Source: Cyanobium sp. CZS25K (lineage in GTDB: Bacteria > Cyanobacteriota > Cyanobacteriia > PCC-6307 > Cyanobiaceae). From it: a stretch of DNA of 64,000 bases. Within the stretch, counting starts at the first letter, position 1, and the number at the start of each line of letters is the position of its first letter. The position numbers and the translations under genes were made by a program. Where the stretch lies: contig JAUCZB010000002.1 in the NCBI GenBank assembly GCA_030373325.1, forward strand, positions 62,001-126,000, read 5' to 3'. Below, piece after piece: positions 25,277 through 34,715 of the stretch. Below the pieces are notes generated by a model. The model saw nothing but the letters and a program-made list of their open reading frames with translations, was not told the origin of the DNA and searched no databases.

Positions 25277-27025
25277 TCAGGCGGCCTGGAGCTGGCGCAC
25301 CGCCTCTTCCCGGTCCCAGAGCCGGCGGTAGGTGCCCTCCCGCTGCAGGAGGTCGGTGTGGTGGCCCTCCTGGACAAGGCAGCCCGACTCAAGCACCAGG
25401 ATCCGGTCGCAGGCGGCGGCGGCGGAGAGCTGGTGGCTGATCATCACCACCGTCCGGCGCTGCTCCTCACGCACTGAGCGCAGGATGCCCGCGGCGGTGG
25501 TGTTGTCGACGCTGGCGAGGGCATCGTCGAGCACCAGCAGAGGGGCCTCCACCAGCAGCGCCCGTCCCAGGGCGGTGCGCTGGCGCTGTCCGCCGCTGAG
25601 GGTGATCCCCCGCTCCCCCACCAGGGTGCGGTAGCCGTCGGGAAACCCCTTGATATCCCCCTCCAGCCGCGCCTGGCGGGCGGCCTCCTCCACCCGTTCC
25701 ATGCCGGCCTCCGGATCGCCGTAGCGCAGGTTGTCGGCCAGGCTGGCGGTGAACAGATAACCCTCCTGGGGCACCAGGGCGACCTGACGGCGCAGATCGC
25801 TCAGCCGCAGCCGCGTGACATCGACCCCATCGAGGAACAGCTGGCCGGAGGGCACCTCCACCATCCGGCCCAGGGCCCGCGCCAGGGTGGTCTTGCCGCA
25901 GCCCACCGGGCCCACCACCGCCACCAGTTCCCCGGGGCGGATCGTGAAGCTGAGGTCCTCGAGGGCCGGGCGTTCCGCGCCCGGATACTGAACCGTCAGT
26001 CCCCTGGCCATGACGGCCCCGAGGGCCGGGCGGCCTGGGGCCAGCGGATGGGCGGGCGAGACGATGGCGGGGGGGTGGCTCAGCAGCGATTCCACCCGCT
26101 CCAGGCTCACCTGACCGGTCTGGAAGGTGTTGAGCGTGAAGCCCAGCAATGCCGTCGGGAAGACCAGCCGCTCCACGAACAGGATCAGGGCCACCAGATC
26201 GCCGATGCTGAGCCGCCCGCTCTCCAGCTGGCCGCTGCCCAGGGCCAGCAGCAGCAGCAGGCTGAGGGAGGCGATCCCCTCCAGCAGGGGAAACAGGGTG
26301 CTGCGGGTGCGGGCCAGGGAGAGCTGGGCGTCCAGGTAGACCTTGTTGAGGTCGGCGAAGGCCTTCTCCTCGGTGGCCTCCTGGCCGTAAATCTTGATGG
26401 CGCCGATGCCGCTGAGATCCTCCTGGACCAGATCGCTGAGGTTGGCGAGCACCTCCTGCTGGCGGCGCTGCTGTTTCATCATGCGGCCGCCGAACAGGCG
26501 CACCACCATCAGCATGCCGGGGTAGAGGGAGACGGCCGCCAGGCTCAGTAGGGGATCGATCGCCAGCATCGCCGGCAGGGTCAGGGCATAGGCCAGCACC
26601 GTGTTGGTGAGGCTCAGCAGGGCGAAGCCCAGCAGCCGCCGGATGTTCTCCACGTCGCTGGTGGCCCGGCTGATCACCTCGCCGCTGCCGGTGGTCTGCA
26701 CCCAGCCGGGGTCCTGGGTGAGCACGTGGTCGAAGATCCGCTCCTTCAGGCTCGCCTCCACCTGACGGCCCACCCCGAACACCAGCATCCGGGAATAGAG
26801 GCGGGTGGCCCCCATCACGGTGGCCAGCACGATGATCAGGCCGGCCACGCCCAGCACGTCCGCGAGCACGAAGCCCGGCTTCAGTTCATTGATCGACCGT
26901 CGCACCAACAGGGGGATGGCCACCCCCAGCAGGTTCACCACCACCAGGGCAGCGGCTCCCACCAGCACCGTGCGCCTGTGCGGGCGGAGGTAGCGCCCGA
27001 TCAGATCCAGCCGCAGGGCGCTCAT
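25277..27025 (-). CDS. ABC exporter, fused permease and ATPase
   Basis: About 582 residues. An N-terminal type IV transmembrane domain of six helices (about 1-310) precedes the ATPase. Walker A is GPVGCGKTT at about 371, the Q-loop LVPQEGYLF, signature LSGGQRQR at about 475 and Walker B LLVLDDALAS at about 493, with H-loop VMISHQLSA. It would work as a homodimer exporting lipid, peptide or drug-like substrates; the substrate is not readable. The ATG at 27025 is preferred over one six codons earlier. Confidence 0.93.
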   Translation of the reverse strand: MSALRLDLIGRYLRPHRRTVLVGAAALVVVNLLGVAIPLLVRRSINELKPGFVLADVLGVAGLIIVLATVMGATRLYSRMLVFGVGRQVEASLKERIFDHVLTQDPGWVQTTGSGEVISRATSDVENIRRLLGFALLSLTNTVLAYALTLPAMLAIDPLLSLAAVSLYPGMLMVVRLFGGRMMKQQRRQQEVLANLSDLVQEDLSGIGAIKIYGQEATEEKAFADLNKVYLDAQLSLARTRSTLFPLLEGIASLSLLLLLALGSGQLESGRLSIGDLVALILFVERLVFPTALLGFTLNTFQTGQVSLERVESLLSHPPAIVSPAHPLAPGRPALGAVMARGLTVQYPGAERPALEDLSFTIRPGELVAVVGPVGCGKTTLARALGRMVEVPSGQLFLDGVDVTRLRLSDLRRQVALVPQEGYLFTASLADNLRYGDPEAGMERVEEAARQARLEGDIKGFPDGYRTLVGERGITLSGGQRQRTALGRALLVEAPLLVLDDALASVDNTTAAGILRSVREEQRRTVVMISHQLSAAAACDRILVLESGCLVQEGHHTDLLQREGTYRRLWDREEAVRQLQAA

Positions 27026-27052
27026 GATGCAGGGAAAGGGCACGGGGCCCCT

Positions 27053-27058
27053 AACCTA
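27053..27058 (-). promoter_or_regulatory. -10-like hexamer (TAGGTT) for the ABC exporter
   Basis: TAGGTT on the minus strand, 28 nt before the ATG at 27025, in the 67-nt divergent gap with the DUF3288 gene. Confidence 0.4.
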
Positions 27059-27092
27059 GACAGCGTTCTCCAGGCCCAAGGCCGCCCGGGCC

Positions 27093-27401
27093 ATGGACGA
27101 CCAGAACCACCCCCTCCATGCCAGCGATCGGGAGACGGTGGACCGGCTCCTGGCGGTGGAGCTTCCCCAGGACGAGCATCTGGTGGACGCGGCACGGCTC
27201 CAGATGCGCTACCGGGGCTTTCCCGGGGCCGCCGACATCCGTGACGACCTCGAGAGGATCCTGCGCCTCTGGGGCCTGGAGGCCGACGCGCTCCATGCCC
27301 GCACCCGGGCGATCTGGGCGAACGGGTTCCGCCCCGGTGCCGCTCCGGTGGCCGAGGCGGTCGGTTCGGGCTTCGACACGTCTTCCGACGAGGCTGGCTG
27401 A
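27093..27401 (+). CDS. DUF3288 family protein
   Basis: 102 residues. The sequence DQNHPLHASDRETVDRLLAVE, LVDAARLQMRYRGFPGAADIRDDL and TRAIWANGFRPG fits the cyanobacterial DUF3288 family. No membrane or enzyme motif; function unknown. The following 208 nt to trpD contain only a 7-bp hairpin near 27449-27467 without a T run and nothing else I can name. Confidence 0.82.
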   Translation: MDDQNHPLHASDRETVDRLLAVELPQDEHLVDAARLQMRYRGFPGAADIRDDLERILRLWGLEADALHARTRAIWANGFRPGAAPVAEAVGSGFDTSSDEAG

Positions 27402-27609
27402 GGGCTGGCGGCCTGCTGTCGAGCTCCAGCTTCCGCTCTTTTGCTCAGATCGCCCCGCTTCGGGCGATAGTGGGAACGTCCCCATCACCCGGCCCGGCGT
27501 GCTCTGCACCCGGGCTTTTTCCTGTGCGCCCTTCCGGTGCGCCGTTCTTCGGCCTTCCGGCAAGCGGCCGGGTTCCCGTAGGTTGCCGCTGACGGTTCCG
27601 CGTTCGGTG

Positions 27610-28650
27610 ATGCCTGCCTCCCCCACCTGGCCCCAGCTGCTGGAGCAGCTTCTGCGTGGCGAGGATCTCCAGGCCGACCAGGCCGAGGCCCTGATGCGGG
27701 GCTGGCTGGCCGGGGCCATCGACCCGGTGCTGACCGGAGCCCTGCTGGCGGCGCTGCGGGCCAAGGGCACCAGCGGCGTGGAACTGGCGGCCATGGCCGC
27801 GGTCCTGCGGGAGGCCTGTCCCCTGCCGGGGGAGCGCCCCCGGCTGGAGCTGGTCGACACCTGCGGCACCGGCGGTGCCGGCGCCGACAGCTTCAACATC
27901 TCCACGGCCGTCGCCTTCACGGCCGCCGCCTGCGGGGCCCATGTGGCCAAGCACGGCAACCGCAGTGCCAGCGGGCGCGTCGGATCGGCCGACGTGCTCG
28001 AAGCCCTCGGCCTGCGCCTGGGCGCCCCGGCGCAGGCCGTGGTGGAGGCCCTCCCCCGCGCCGGCGTGACCTTCCTGTTCGCCCCGGGGTGGCATCCCGC
28101 CCTCGTCGGCCTGGCCCCGCTCCGCAAGACCCTCGGTGTGCGCACCGTGTTCAACCTGCTCGGACCGCTCGTCAACCCCCTGACGCCCGAGGCTCAGGTG
28201 CTCGGGGTGGCCCGGCCCGACCTGCTCGATCCGATGGCGGAGGCTTTGCGGCGGCTTGGCCAGCGCCGCGCCATCGTCGTCCATGGCCATGGCGGTCTGG
28301 ATGAGGCCACCCTCTCGGGTCCCAGCGAACTGCGCCTCCTGGAGGACGGGGTGGTGCGCCGCGACTGGGTCGATCCCGCGGAACTGGGGCTGGCTTCGGC
28401 GGATCTGGAGGCCCTGCGGGGTGGGGATGTGGCCGCCAACCGCTCGATCCTCGAGGCGGTCCTGCAGGGAAGGGGCACCCGGGCCCAGGCCGATGTGGTG
28501 GTCCTCAACGCCGCCCTGGTGCTCAAGGCGGCGGGGCTCGAGGCGTCCATCGCCGCGGCCCTGCCCCGGGCCCGCCAGGCCCTGAACGACGGCAGTGCCT
28601 GGGCCCGGCTGGAAGCCCTGCGTGTGGCTCTGTCGGGCTCTGAAGGATGA
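27610..28650 (+). CDS. trpD: Anthranilate phosphoribosyltransferase
   Basis: 346 residues. The PRPP loop [39 protein letters not shown], and [26 protein letters not shown] are all present. It transfers phosphoribose to anthranilate in tryptophan synthesis. The open frame extends far upstream, but the ATG at 27610 gives the family N-terminus. The last codon overlaps carA by ATGA, an unusual pairing of tryptophan and carbamoyl-phosphate synthesis genes. Confidence 0.94.
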   Translation: MPASPTWPQLLEQLLRGEDLQADQAEALMRGWLAGAIDPVLTGALLAALRAKGTSGVELAAMAAVLREACPLPGERPRLELVDTCGTGGAGADSFNISTAVAFTAAACGAHVAKHGNRSASGRVGSADVLEALGLRLGAPAQAVVEALPRAGVTFLFAPGWHPALVGLAPLRKTLGVRTVFNLLGPLVNPLTPEAQVLGVARPDLLDPMAEALRRLGQRRAIVVHGHGGLDEATLSGPSELRLLEDGVVRRDWVDPAELGLASADLEALRGGDVAANRSILEAVLQGRGTRAQADVVVLNAALVLKAAGLEASIAAALPRARQALNDGSAWARLEALRVALSGSEG

Positions 28651-29843
28651 TCAGGACCCCTGCCGACGCCCCCCTGGACACCCCTCAGGATGCCCCTGCC
28701 ATCAGCAGCGCCGATGGCGACACGCCGGCCGTGCTCGTCCTGGCCGATGGCACCGTCCTGCGGGGGCTGGCCTGCGGTGCCCGTGGCCGCGTGTGCGGCG
28801 AGGTGGTTTTCAACACCGGCATGACCGGCTACCAGGAGGTGCTCACCGATCCGAGCTACGCCGGCCAACTGATCACCTTCACCTACCCCGAGCTCGGCAA
28901 CACCGGCGTCAACGGGGAGGACCTGGAGGCGGATCACGCCCATGCCCGCGGTTGCATCGTCCGTCAGCTCGCCCCCCGGCCCAGCAACTGGCGCTGTGAA
29001 GCGACCCTCGACCACTGGCTCCGTCGCCAGGGAGTGGTGGGCATCCGCGGTGTCGACACCCGTGCTCTGGTGCGCCACCTGCGCGAAGGCGGCGCCATCA
29101 ACGGCGCCATCGCCAGTGACGGCACCGACCCGGCCACGTTGCTGGAGCAGGTGTTGGCCGCCCCCTCCATGGAGGGGCTCAACCTGGCGGCCCGGGTCAG
29201 CACCCGGGAGCCCTATGGTTGGGACCGCCCCTCGGCGGCAGCGTTCGACACCAGGTTGCAGCCCCGGCCTGAGCGTCCCTACCGCGTGGTGGCGATCGAC
29301 TTCGGCATCAAGCGGGCCATCCTCGAGCGCCTCGTGGCCCATGGCTGCGTGGTCACCGTGCTGCCGGCCGATGCCACCTTGCCCCAGGTGCTGGAGCTGG
29401 AACCGGAAGGGGTGTTCCTCTCCAACGGCCCCGGGGACCCGGCGGCGGTGAGCGAAGGCATCGCCCTGGCCCGCGACCTGCTGCAGCAACCCCAACTGCC
29501 CGTGTTCGGCATCTGCCTGGGTCATCAGATCCTCGGCCTGGCCCTGGGTGGCTGCAGCTTCAAGCTGGGCTATGGCCATCGCGGCCTCAACCACCCCTGC
29601 GGCTCCCCCGGATCGGTGGAGATCACCAGCCAGAACCACGGTTTCGCCCTCGATGCCGCCTCCCTGCCGCCCGAGCGGGTGCGGATCACCCACCTCAACC
29701 TCAACGACCGCACGGTGGCGGCCCTGGCCCTGCGCCACCAGCCGGTGTTCGGTGTTCAGTACCACCCGGAGGCCAGTCCCGGCCCCCACGACGCCGACCA
29801 CCACTTCGGCCGCTTCGTGGCGCTGATGGCGGAACGCCGTTGA
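28647..29843 (+). CDS. carA: Carbamoyl-phosphate synthase small (glutaminase) subunit
   Basis: 398 residues. The N-terminal domain shows [20 protein letters not shown]. The glutaminase domain has [21 protein letters not shown] and the nucleophile Cys290 in [11 protein letters not shown], with the partner His in [12 protein letters not shown]. It feeds ammonia to CarB for pyrimidine and arginine synthesis. The first about 30 residues are a Pro/Asp-rich extension. carB is not in the window. Confidence 0.95.
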   Translation: MIRTPADAPLDTPQDAPAISSADGDTPAVLVLADGTVLRGLACGARGRVCGEVVFNTGMTGYQEVLTDPSYAGQLITFTYPELGNTGVNGEDLEADHAHARGCIVRQLAPRPSNWRCEATLDHWLRRQGVVGIRGVDTRALVRHLREGGAINGAIASDGTDPATLLEQVLAAPSMEGLNLAARVSTREPYGWDRPSAAAFDTRLQPRPERPYRVVAIDFGIKRAILERLVAHGCVVTVLPADATLPQVLELEPEGVFLSNGPGDPAAVSEGIALARDLLQQPQLPVFGICLGHQILGLALGGCSFKLGYGHRGLNHPCGSPGSVEITSQNHGFALDAASLPPERVRITHLNLNDRTVAALALRHQPVFGVQYHPEASPGPHDADHHFGRFVALMAERR

Positions 29844-29911
29844 TTCCGCAAGTTTCTTTGCGGTTGCCTCATTTGGGAGATGGGTCTCTACAGTTCCACG
29901 CGTCCAACACC

Positions 29912-30295
29912 TTGAGGACTGGGGCCATCACCGACCTGCAGCGACTGACCGTCTCCCTGAGAGGGGGCAGCGAACGGCGGGAAGAGTGCCTGCTGTTCAG
30001 TTTCACCGGGCAACTGGACGCCTATTCCGACAAGCAGTTCACCGACTTCATCACCGACCGGCACAAAGGGGAGACGCTCCCGATCGTCATCGACCTCAGC
30101 CGTATCGACTTCCTCGACTCCTCCGGGCTCGGTGCTCTGGTGCAGCTGGCCAAACTGTTCAACGACAACGCCCGTCAATTCATCGTGGTCGGCAACGCCC
30201 GTGTCGTCCAGACCGTGAAGCTGGTGCGCCTGGAGGCCTTCCTGCACCTGCAGCCCGATCTGGAGTCCGCCCTTGGCAGCCTCGCCCCCGCCTGA
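29912..30295 (+). CDS. STAS domain protein (anti-sigma factor antagonist-like)
   Basis: 127 residues from a TTG. The STAS fold is shown by CLLFSFTGQLDAYSDKQF, PIVIDLSRIDFLDSSGLGALVQL and the C-terminal strand VVGNARVVQTVKLVRLEAFL. The serine of DSSGLG is the site phosphorylated in SpoIIAA-type antagonists. No partner kinase or sigma factor lies nearby. TACAGT at 29889-29894, 18 nt before the TTG, supports this start; a longer in-frame start at 29840 is less likely. Confidence 0.85.
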   Translation: MRTGAITDLQRLTVSLRGGSERREECLLFSFTGQLDAYSDKQFTDFITDRHKGETLPIVIDLSRIDFLDSSGLGALVQLAKLFNDNARQFIVVGNARVVQTVKLVRLEAFLHLQPDLESALGSLAPA

Positions 30296-30719
30296 GGGGT
30301 CTGTCCCCTGGGTGGCCCATCTGCCCGCCCAGGCACCTGTCCTGCCCTTGCCCACGGCCCAGCTGGCCTGGTTGGGGGATGCGGTCTGGGAACTGCACCA
30401 GCGTCTGCGGCGTTGCCGAGCGCCGGCGCGGGCGGCCGATCTGCATCTGGCGGTGGTGGCGGAGGTCCAGGCCGAGGCCCAGGCCGAAGCCCTGCGGCGT
30501 CTGGACCCCCTGCTGAATGAGGCGGAGCGCCGTCTTGTCCTCCGCGGCCGCAACCAGGCAGGGCGAGGTCCCCGCCGTGGCACCCCCCGGGCCTATGGGC
30601 AGGCCACGGGATTTGAGACGATGCTGGGATGGCTTTTTCTGCAGGACCCCAGACGGCTGGCAGAGCTGCTGGACCATCTCGAGAAGACCGAACCCTGTCC
30701 CCCTTCCGCCAGCCCATGA
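30273..30719 (+). CDS. mrnC: Mini-ribonuclease III
   Basis: 148 residues from a TTG. It reads LAWLGDAVWELHQRLR, the RNase III-like catalytic helix with Asp, then VLRGRNQAGRGPRR, and YGQATGFETMLGWLFL with the second acidic residue. Like other Mini-III proteins it lacks the double-stranded RNA-binding domain. The family matures 23S rRNA ends. It overlaps the STAS gene by 23 nt and rlmB by ATGA, so all three are probably one transcript. Confidence 0.9.
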   Translation: MAASPPPEGSVPWVAHLPAQAPVLPLPTAQLAWLGDAVWELHQRLRRCRAPARAADLHLAVVAEVQAEAQAEALRRLDPLLNEAERRLVLRGRNQAGRGPRRGTPRAYGQATGFETMLGWLFLQDPRRLAELLDHLEKTEPCPPSASP

Positions 30720-32533
30720 GTCCGTCCCCCGACCGCCGCGGCGATCGCCGCCCCGACCGGCGTCCAGACCGTCGCCCTGATTCCGGTGCCGACCGAACCC
30801 CCCGCCGCCTCGGCTCCGGAGCCGGTGGCCGCCCCATCAGCCGCGCTTCCGGCTCCACCCGCCCCCGCCGCTCCGGCGATCCCTACGGCCGCGACAAGCC
30901 TTCCTTCGGCCGTGAGCGTGGAGGGGAGCGCGGCGATGAGAGGCCTGGCGCCGCCGACCGGGCGGCCGGCAACCCCTACGGCCGACGCCCCTACGAAGGC
31001 CGTTCCGGCGCTGATGGACCCGCGGACAGCCGCGGCGGCGATGGTTGCCCGCCCCGTGAACGGCGCGGCGGCGACCGCTTCATCCCCGCCCGCCCCTCCT
31101 TCGGCCGTCCGGTTCCGGGGCGGAGCGGGTCCGGGCGCCCGAGCTCCGGCCGTCCCATCCCGTCGCGCTCCTCCGCTCCGGCCCGTCGTGGTCCGGCCCT
31201 GTTCCGGGACGCGGACCGCCCCCCCCGGGCCTTCCAGGGCCGCAGCGGACCGGAGAGGAACGAGTCCGACGGCTCCGACGTCGACTTCCGTGGCGCGGCC
31301 GATGCCTTTGCCGCCGCCGCCCCCAGCGACCTGATCTGGGGCCGCCATTCCACCCAGGCCACCCTGGAGAGCGGCCGGCCCATCCACCGGGTGTGGTGCA
31401 CCCCGGAGATGCGCTTCAGCCCCCGCTTCCTGCAGCTGCTGCGGGAGGCCAAGTCCTCCGGCGTCCTGGTGGAGGAGGTGACCTGGGCGCGCCTGGGCCA
31501 GCTCACCGGTGGCGCCGTGCATCAGGGCATCGTCCTGCAGCCCGCCGCCGCCGAGACCCTCGACCTGACCAGCCTCATCGAAGGCTGCCGCACGATCGGT
31601 GAGGCCCCCCTGCTGATCGCGGTGGATGGCCTCACCGATCCCCAGAATCTCGGCGCCATCGTCCGCAGCGCCGAAGCCCTCGGGGCCCACGGCATGGTGC
31701 TGCCCCAGCGCCGCAATGCCGGCCTGACCGGCTCGGTGGCAAAGGTGGCCGCAGGAGCCCTGGAACACCTGCCGGTGGCGCGGGTTGTCAACCTCAACCG
31801 CTCCCTCGACGCCCTCAAGCAGGAGGGCTACCGGGTGGTGGGCCTGGCCGAGGAAGGCACGGTCAGCCTCGAGGAAGCGGACCTGGAGGGCCCCCTGGTG
31901 GTGGTCACCGGTTCGGAGGGAGATGGCCTGTCGCTGCTGACGCGCCGTTCCTGCGACCAGCTGGTGCGCATTCCCCTGCGGGGCGCCACCCCGAGTCTGA
32001 ATGCCTCGGTGGCCACGGCCCTGCTGCTCTACGAAGTGGCCCGCCGCGGCTGGATGCGGGGCCTGACGGGCACCGCCCCGGCCCCCAGGATCGTGCGCCC
32101 CTCCATGCCGGCGCCACCCGATCCCGAGCTGGAGATCGTGCAAGGGCACACCCCCGTGGCGTCAGAGGCGTTCGCTGACGACCCTGAGCCCGACTCCGGC
32201 GCACCCTTGCCGGCGGAGACCCCGGCCGGGATCGAACCGGACTTCGAGCCAACCTCCCAGCCGTCAGGGGAAGCCGCTGCGGCCAGCGAGCCTGAACCGC
32301 CTGGGGAGAGCGACCCGGACGCTCCTGCCGAGCCGCCCACCGTCGAACCGGGCGAACCGGTTGATTCGGTCGAACCGGTCGCGGCGAACTCCCCCACCGC
32401 GGCGGACGCCCCCCCGACGGATGCCCCCCCGACGGATGCCGCCCCGACGGATGCCGCCCCGACGCCCCCCCTGGAACCGCTCTCCTACATCCCCTCGCCT
32501 CTGCAGGGCTTCGATGGAGACATCCGCCTCTGA
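30716..32533 (+). CDS. rlmB: SpoU-type 23S rRNA 2'-O-methyltransferase RlmB with long disordered ends
   Basis: 605 residues, more than twice the usual about 250. Residues about 205-445 are a complete TrmH/RlmB module: DLIWGRHSTQATLES opens the substrate-binding part, then LIAVDGLTDPQNLGAIVRSAEALG, VTGSEGDGLSLLTRRSCD and IPLRGATPSLNASVATALLLYE form the knot. The first 200 residues are Arg/Gly/Pro/Ser-rich with repeated PDRRPDRR-like and PSFGR units, and the last about 160 are acidic and Pro/Ala-rich with DAPPT repeats. The basic head could bind RNA. Translationally coupled to Mini-III. Confidence 0.9.
   Translation: MSPSPDRRGDRRPDRRPDRRPDSGADRTPRRLGSGAGGRPISRASGSTRPRRSGDPYGRDKPSFGRERGGERGDERPGAADRAAGNPYGRRPYEGRSGADGPADSRGGDGCPPRERRGGDRFIPARPSFGRPVPGRSGSGRPSSGRPIPSRSSAPARRGPALFRDADRPPRAFQGRSGPERNESDGSDVDFRGAADAFAAAAPSDLIWGRHSTQATLESGRPIHRVWCTPEMRFSPRFLQLLREAKSSGVLVEEVTWARLGQLTGGAVHQGIVLQPAAAETLDLTSLIEGCRTIGEAPLLIAVDGLTDPQNLGAIVRSAEALGAHGMVLPQRRNAGLTGSVAKVAAGALEHLPVARVVNLNRSLDALKQEGYRVVGLAEEGTVSLEEADLEGPLVVVTGSEGDGLSLLTRRSCDQLVRIPLRGATPSLNASVATALLLYEVARRGWMRGLTGTAPAPRIVRPSMPAPPDPELEIVQGHTPVASEAFADDPEPDSGAPLPAETPAGIEPDFEPTSQPSGEAAAASEPEPPGESDPDAPAEPPTVEPGEPVDSVEPVAANSPTAADAPPTDAPPTDAAPTDAAPTPPLEPLSYIPSPLQGFDGDIRL
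32405..32466 (+). repeat. 12-bp coding repeat in the rlmB tail
   Basis: About four to five direct copies of a 12-bp unit (gccccgacggat, with cc/gc variation) encode the T-D-A-P/A-P tetrapeptide repeat in the acidic tail of RlmB. The array is in frame and could change copy number without frameshift. Confidence 0.7.
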
Positions 32534-32593
32534 TCCCGCCGGGGGGATGGCCCCGACCGCCCCCCAGAATGGCCAACTCGCCGCTTCTCCTCC

Positions 32594-32845
32594 ATGAATC
32601 CACTGCTCTGGCCCATGCGCGGCATCGCCAATGGGTTGGGCCTGGCCTGGTGGGCGCGGGTGGAAACCCGTTCTCCCGATGCGGTGTATTGGTTTGGCCC
32701 CTTCGTGCGCCGGCAGACGCTGGAGCGGGCGCTGCCGGCGTTCCTTGACGACCTGCGTGCGGAGTCACCGGCCTCCCTGGAGCACCAGTGTCTGCGCACC
32801 GGCCGCAGCGAGCCGTTCACCGAATCCCCCGATCTGGCCGATTGA
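32594..32845 (+). CDS. DUF1816 family protein
   Basis: 83 residues. [39 protein letters not shown] matches the cyanobacterial DUF1816 family, small proteins sometimes linked to phycobilisome-bearing organisms. No enzymatic motif. It sits between rlmB and gatA, 43 nt before gatA. Confidence 0.85.
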   Translation: MNPLLWPMRGIANGLGLAWWARVETRSPDAVYWFGPFVRRQTLERALPAFLDDLRAESPASLEHQCLRTGRSEPFTESPDLAD

Positions 32846-32888
32846 TTCTGGCCGACTGATAGCGTCCATCCCACTGGCTAGCGGTTGG

Positions 32889-34361
32889 ATGGGCATCGCC
32901 GAATGGCGCGAGCAGCTTCGGCGGGGCGAGGTGTCGGCCCGGGAGCTCACGGATCGCCACCTGGCCCGCATCGCGGCGGTGGATCCCGCGGTGCATGCCT
33001 TTCTGGAGGTCACCGCCGAGCGGGCGCGGGCCGATGCGGACCGCATCGATGCGGCCCGGGCGGCCGGTGAGACCCTGCCCCCCCTGGCCGGCATCCCCCT
33101 GGCCATCAAGGACAACCTCTGCACCAAGGGCATCCGCACCACCTGCTCCAGCCGCATGCTGGAGACCTTCGTGCCGCCCTACGAATCCACGGTGACCGAG
33201 CGGCTCTGGCGGGCCGGTGCGGTGCTGCTGGGCAAGACCAACCTCGATGAGTTCGCCATGGGCAGCTCCACCGAGACCTCGGCCTTCGGCGCCAGCCGCA
33301 ACCCCTGGAATCCGGATCGGGTGCCCGGCGGCAGCTCCGGCGGCAGTGCGGCCGCGGTGGCCGCCGGCGAGTGCATCGCTTCGCTTGGCTCCGACACCGG
33401 TGGCTCGATCCGCCAGCCCGCCAGCTTCTGCGGGGTGGTGGGTCTCAAGCCCACCTACGGCCGGGTGAGCCGCTGGGGCCTGGTGGCCTTCGCCTCCTCC
33501 CTCGACCAGGTGGGTCCGTTCAGCAGCAGCGTGGCCGATGCCGCCGAGCTGCTGCAGGTGATCGCCGGGGAGGATCCCCGCGATGCCACCTGCCTGCGGG
33601 CAGCGGTGCCCGACTACAGCGCCGATCTCGAGAAACCCATCGCCGGACTGCGGGTCGGTCTGATCCGCGAGTGCTTCGACCAGGACGGCCTTGATCCCGA
33701 GGTGAAGGCCTCGGTGCTGGCCGCTGCCGCCCAGCTGGAGGCCCTGGGTTGCGAGCTGGTGGAGGTGAGCTGCCCCCGCTTCAACGACGGCATCGCCACC
33801 TACTACGTCATCGCCCCGTCGGAGGCCTCCGCCAACCTGGCCCGCTACGACGGCGTCAAGTACGGCTTCCGGGCGCCTGCCGGCCAGGCCGGCAGCGACG
33901 GGCTGGCGGCGATGACCGCCCGCAGCCGTGCCGAGGGCTTTGGCGAGGAGGTGCAGCGGCGCATCCTGATCGGCACCTACGCTCTCTCCGCCGGCTATGT
34001 GGACGCCTATTACCACAAGGCCCAGCAGGTGCGCACCCTGATCCGCCGCGACTTCGACCGCGCCTTCGAGAGCGTCGACGTGCTGCTCACCCCCACCTCC
34101 CCCACCACGGCCTTCCCCAGTGGCGCCCACGCCGGTGACCCTCTGGCCATGTACCTGGCCGACCTGCTCACCATTCCCGCCAACCTGGCCGGCCTGCCGG
34201 CCATCAGCGTGCCCTGCGGCTTCGACGCCCAGGGTCTGCCGATCGGCCTGCAGCTGATCACCGGTGTGCTGGAGGAGTCGAAGCTGCTGCAGGTGGCCCA
34301 CCAGTACGAGCGGGCGGCGGCGGTGATGGAGCAGCGACCCACGGCGGAGCTGGTGGCCTGA
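32889..34361 (+). CDS. gatA: Glutamyl-tRNA(Gln) amidotransferase subunit A
   Basis: 490 residues. The amidase signature is complete: catalytic Lys in LAIKDNLC, the Ser-rich [16 protein letters not shown] and the Ser-cis-Ser region [17 protein letters not shown]. GatA releases ammonia from glutamine to convert Glu-tRNA(Gln) to Gln-tRNA(Gln) with GatB and GatC, which are not in the window. The ATG at 32889 gives [10 protein letters not shown]; longer frames run into DUF1816. Confidence 0.95.
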   Translation: MGIAEWREQLRRGEVSARELTDRHLARIAAVDPAVHAFLEVTAERARADADRIDAARAAGETLPPLAGIPLAIKDNLCTKGIRTTCSSRMLETFVPPYESTVTERLWRAGAVLLGKTNLDEFAMGSSTETSAFGASRNPWNPDRVPGGSSGGSAAAVAAGECIASLGSDTGGSIRQPASFCGVVGLKPTYGRVSRWGLVAFASSLDQVGPFSSSVADAAELLQVIAGEDPRDATCLRAAVPDYSADLEKPIAGLRVGLIRECFDQDGLDPEVKASVLAAAAQLEALGCELVEVSCPRFNDGIATYYVIAPSEASANLARYDGVKYGFRAPAGQAGSDGLAAMTARSRAEGFGEEVQRRILIGTYALSAGYVDAYYHKAQQVRTLIRRDFDRAFESVDVLLTPTSPTTAFPSGAHAGDPLAMYLADLLTIPANLAGLPAISVPCGFDAQGLPIGLQLITGVLEESKLLQVAHQYERAAAVMEQRPTAELVA

Positions 34362-34402
34362 GCAGGACCCTTGCCCTGCTGGAGGCGCCTGGAGGCTCGA
34401 CC

Positions 34403-34408
34403 TAGGGT
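34403..34408 (+). promoter_or_regulatory. -10-like hexamer (TAGGGT) before the truncated SnoaL-like gene
   Basis: TAGGGT lies 27 nt before the ATG at 34436. It suggests that this small gene had, or still has, its own promoter. Confidence 0.35.
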
Positions 34409-34435
34409 CTCAATGCCGATCGGCTGTCGCTGACC

Positions 34436-34687
34436 ATGAACGCGGACGAAGCGGCCATTCGAGACATGCTGGAGCCGTGCTCCGAGGCCACCCGAGACGG
34501 ACGGGAGGAGGACATCCTCGCCAACCATCTCGATGAGCTGGTGCTGTTCGATGGGTTCTCGCCGGGGACGCTCCCGGATGGTGAGCGCTTTGGCGGTACC
34601 GTGCGCATCGTCTTCTGCCTGCTCAAGCGGGTTGGGATGGCGAAGATCGCCCATCAGCATGTTGTCCAACCCGTCGAACGAGGATGA
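34436..34687 (+). pseudogene. SnoaL/YybH-like protein with internal deletion
   Basis: 83 residues. The start NADEAAIRDMLEPCSEATRDGREEDILANHLDELVLFDG and the end KIAHQHVVQPVE match the first and last parts of SnoaL-like/YybH-type proteins of about 130 residues. The middle strands of the cone-shaped fold are absent; the join is near residue 45-55 (PDGERFGGTVRIVF). The frame is kept, so a short product is possible, but the fold would be incomplete. It lies in a 1-kb patch between gatA and dnaE that looks acquired and decaying. Confidence 0.5.
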
Positions 34688-34715
34688 TGCATGGTCAATC
34701 GCCATGGGGCCACCG

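Noticed and set aside
27449..27467. Hairpin between DUF3288 and trpD as a terminator or trp leader
   Set aside because: The 7-bp stem has no T run, and no Trp-rich leader peptide is visible.
30593..32149. 518-codon minus-strand frame opposite rlmB, and a plus-strand second frame at 30786-31334
   Set aside because: Both arise from the low-complexity Arg/Gly/Pro codons of the RlmB head; neither shows a fold or start context.
32405..32466. Possible CRISPR or mobile repeat
   Set aside because: The 12-bp units are contiguous and encode a peptide repeat in the RlmB tail.
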